DNA of 6,623 nucleotides from Planctomycetaceae bacterium (GTDB lineage: Bacteria; Planctomycetota; Planctomycetia; Planctomycetales; Planctomycetaceae): NCBI GenBank assembly GCA_029259875.1, contig JAJDEK010000377.1, positions 1-6,623 on the forward strand, given 5' to 3'. Under the pieces are notes generated by a model. The model was not told the origin of the DNA. It did no database searches and saw nothing but the letters and a program-made list of their open reading frames with translations. The position numbers and the translations under genes were made by a program. Positions 5,579 through 6,623 of the stretch are shown here, piece after piece (the first letter of the stretch is position 1; each line of letters begins with the position of its first letter).

Positions 5579-5848
5579 ATGCAAAGTGCAGAAAGTTGGC
5601 GTTCTATCTTGGAGAATTGGCCGGAAAGTATTCCCAAACAAGGAATCATAGTCACCACGTTTCAGGAATCCGTTCCCTTTAAGAATTTTTTACTTTCGAA
5701 CGGAATTGTGTTGTTTGAACGCGATAAGCCTGATTCCCTCGGCGCACGAAAAGTAATGCTTTCTTACGAGGCAATCAGTGCCATTAAGATCGCGGATACA
5801 TTGGAACTAGCACGCTATCAGGTGATGGGCTTCCAACCTACAATGTAG
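5579..5848 (+). CDS. Small protein of unknown function, probably planctomycete-conserved
   Basis: An 89-residue soluble protein with no signal peptide or membrane span. Visible features: SWRSILENWPESIP at the start, a hydrophobic strand QGIIVTTFQESVPF, NGIVLFERDKPDSLGARKVMLSYEAISAIKIAD (about 41-73), and a tail ending VMGFQPTM. The alternation of hydrophobic residues suggests a small mostly beta fold after one helix, loosely like an Sm/LSm or PilZ-size barrel; this is only inference. I recall similar short planctomycete proteins with a PDS-GAR centre but no assigned function. The ATG at 5579 has GAGAG 5 bases upstream and a TATAAT 25 bases upstream. It is transcribed divergently from the MFS gene and converges on the UbiA gene with 8 bases between stops. 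Coding character is supported by the intact frame, good leader elements and tight fit between neighbours. Confidence 0.75.
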   Translation: MQSAESWRSILENWPESIPKQGIIVTTFQESVPFKNFLLSNGIVLFERDKPDSLGARKVMLSYEAISAIKIADTLELARYQVMGFQPTM

Positions 5849-5856
5849 TATTCGAG

Positions 5857-6623
5857 CTAAGTGACTGACATCCAGCGAGAAAGCACAATCGTAGGTATCA
5901 GCAAGGCGGCCGTCAGAATTGCGTATTGTGGATTTGTGGTCCAGACAAACACGATAATTGCATTCAACATCACATAGGAAAAGAGCATCGTTTTGACAGC
6001 GATTTGAACATTTTGAGGTACAGGATTTAATATAGCCTGTACCAGACGGCGATTGATCGTCAAGACAACCACTCCCAGTGCTGTCAGCAACATTACTAAA
6101 TTGAGTTCACGTGGCCAGGGATATGTTGCGATCATCCAAACCAATGAACCCAGTCCCGCATTGATGACCAAAGTGCCACCGAGCAAATGCCCGCGATGAC
6201 TGTTCTTTGCTTCCATTCGAGCAAACCAGGTAAGCCCGACAATAAACAAACCTAAGATCGCTGCGATTCGTAGCTGTGGTTTGACCCAAAGATTAATATC
6301 TCGGGCAACAGCACTGGCGCCTAACATCACATTCAGGAATCGACAAATCCCCATCACAAGTGGACCAAGGAATGTTCGTTTCAAAATACTATCGTAGCCC
6401 AGTATGGCAACAACCAGCAGGCTGGCAACAATCAGACTCTGCTTGCCAACAGTTTGAGCTGCCCCTACTCCGGCCAACATCAGGAGCCCCCCTAGAACAA
6501 CTGCATGTTGTGTCGAAATTCGTCCGGAAGGAATGGGGCGTGAAGGCCGTTCTTCTGCATCGACTTTGCGGTCGAAGACATCATTAAAAACCATACCTGA
6601 CAGATACAAGCTGGCTGAAGCAA
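5857..6623 (-). CDS. UbiA-family prenyltransferase (N-terminus outside window)
   Basis: A polytopic inner-membrane prenyltransferase of the UbiA superfamily, with about 255 residues in the window. The frame stays open to the right edge, and the first Asp-rich motif NDVFDRKVD falls only about 14 residues in, whereas UbiA proteins usually have 50-70 residues before it. The TTG at 6609 is therefore an internal leucine (LYLSGMVFND), not the start. Next come RPSRPIPSGRIS, GYDSILKRTFLGPLVMG and ICRFLNVMLGAS, then several more membrane spans. Family knowledge: UbiA enzymes transfer a polyprenyl chain to an acceptor such as 4-hydroxybenzoate, chlorophyllide, haem or a sugar-phosphate, using Mg bound by two Asp-rich motifs. 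Here the second motif position reads TWFARMEAKNSHRG (about 128-140 from 6609) without the usual Asp pair. The overall look recalls the EboC-like and planctomycete branch; the acceptor is unknown. Confidence 0.88.
   Translation of the reverse strand, partial: ASASLYLSGMVFNDVFDRKVDAEERPSRPIPSGRISTQHAVVLGGLLMLAGVGAAQTVGKQSLIVASLLVVAILGYDSILKRTFLGPLVMGICRFLNVMLGASAVARDINLWVKPQLRIAAILGLFIVGLTWFARMEAKNSHRGHLLGGTLVINAGLGSLVWMIATYPWPRELNLVMLLTALGVVVLTINRRLVQAILNPVPQNVQIAVKTMLFSYVMLNAIIVFVWTTNPQYAILTAALLIPTIVLSRWMSVT

Noticed and set aside
6607..6609. TTG as the start of the UbiA gene
   Set aside because: It would leave only 8 residues before the NDxxDxxxD motif and remove the first membrane span; the frame is open to the window edge, so it is an internal leucine.
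1..6623. CRISPR arrays, tRNA/rRNA genes, insertion sequences, toxin-antitoxin or defence genes
   Set aside because: No repeated spacer pattern, cloverleaf or rRNA-like sequence, terminal inverted repeats with a transposase, or defence-type domain was seen on either strand.

Overview
The window looks like an ordinary chromosomal stretch from a planctomycete (Planctomycetota, possibly a Gimesia-like member of the Planctomycetales). This rests on remembered family resemblance, not a search. The secreted SGNH hydrolase has FGIHD and DVHFNGKGYDLLGKQ motifs typical of planctomycete paralogues. The UbiA protein has the MGICRFLNVMLG signature. One small membrane protein resembles a degenerate DUF1559 (pilin-like) protein, and an 89-residue protein looks like a lineage-specific planctomycete family. 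Base composition is moderate, and three starts appear to be non-ATG or internal (GTG for the aldolase, TTG for the MFS transporter, a misleading TTG inside UbiA).

Layout from left to right: the C-terminal transmembrane tail of a plus-strand gene cut by the left edge (2-85); a convergent secreted SGNH/GDSL hydrolase on minus (123-971); a 183-base divergent intergenic region; a plus-strand pair of HpcH/HpaI aldolase (GTG start, 1155-1904) and phosphinothricin-acetyltransferase-like GNAT (1918-2424) 13 bases apart, with a possible intrinsic terminator; a minus-strand run, read right to left, of a Bcr/CflA-type MFS exporter (4169-5380, TTG start), a stand-alone CHAD-domain protein (3206-4117) and a single-pass membrane protein (2438-3052); a 198-base divergent region with promoter-like and dyad elements; an 89-residue plus-strand protein (5579-5848); and a convergent UbiA-family prenyltransferase on minus whose N-terminus lies beyond the right edge (5857-6623).

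The aldolase and GNAT probably form a two-gene operon, and MFS and CHAD may share a transcript. The other neighbours do not form an obvious pathway. I see no RNA gene, CRISPR array, insertion sequence, phage gene or defence locus, and no evidence of a new multi-gene system. The points most worth a second look are a possible 19-codon upstream ORF whose stop overlaps the TTG start of the efflux gene, the unusual second motif of the UbiA protein, the DUF1559-like remnant, the aldolase/acetyltransferase pair, and the dyads before CHAD and the MFS gene.
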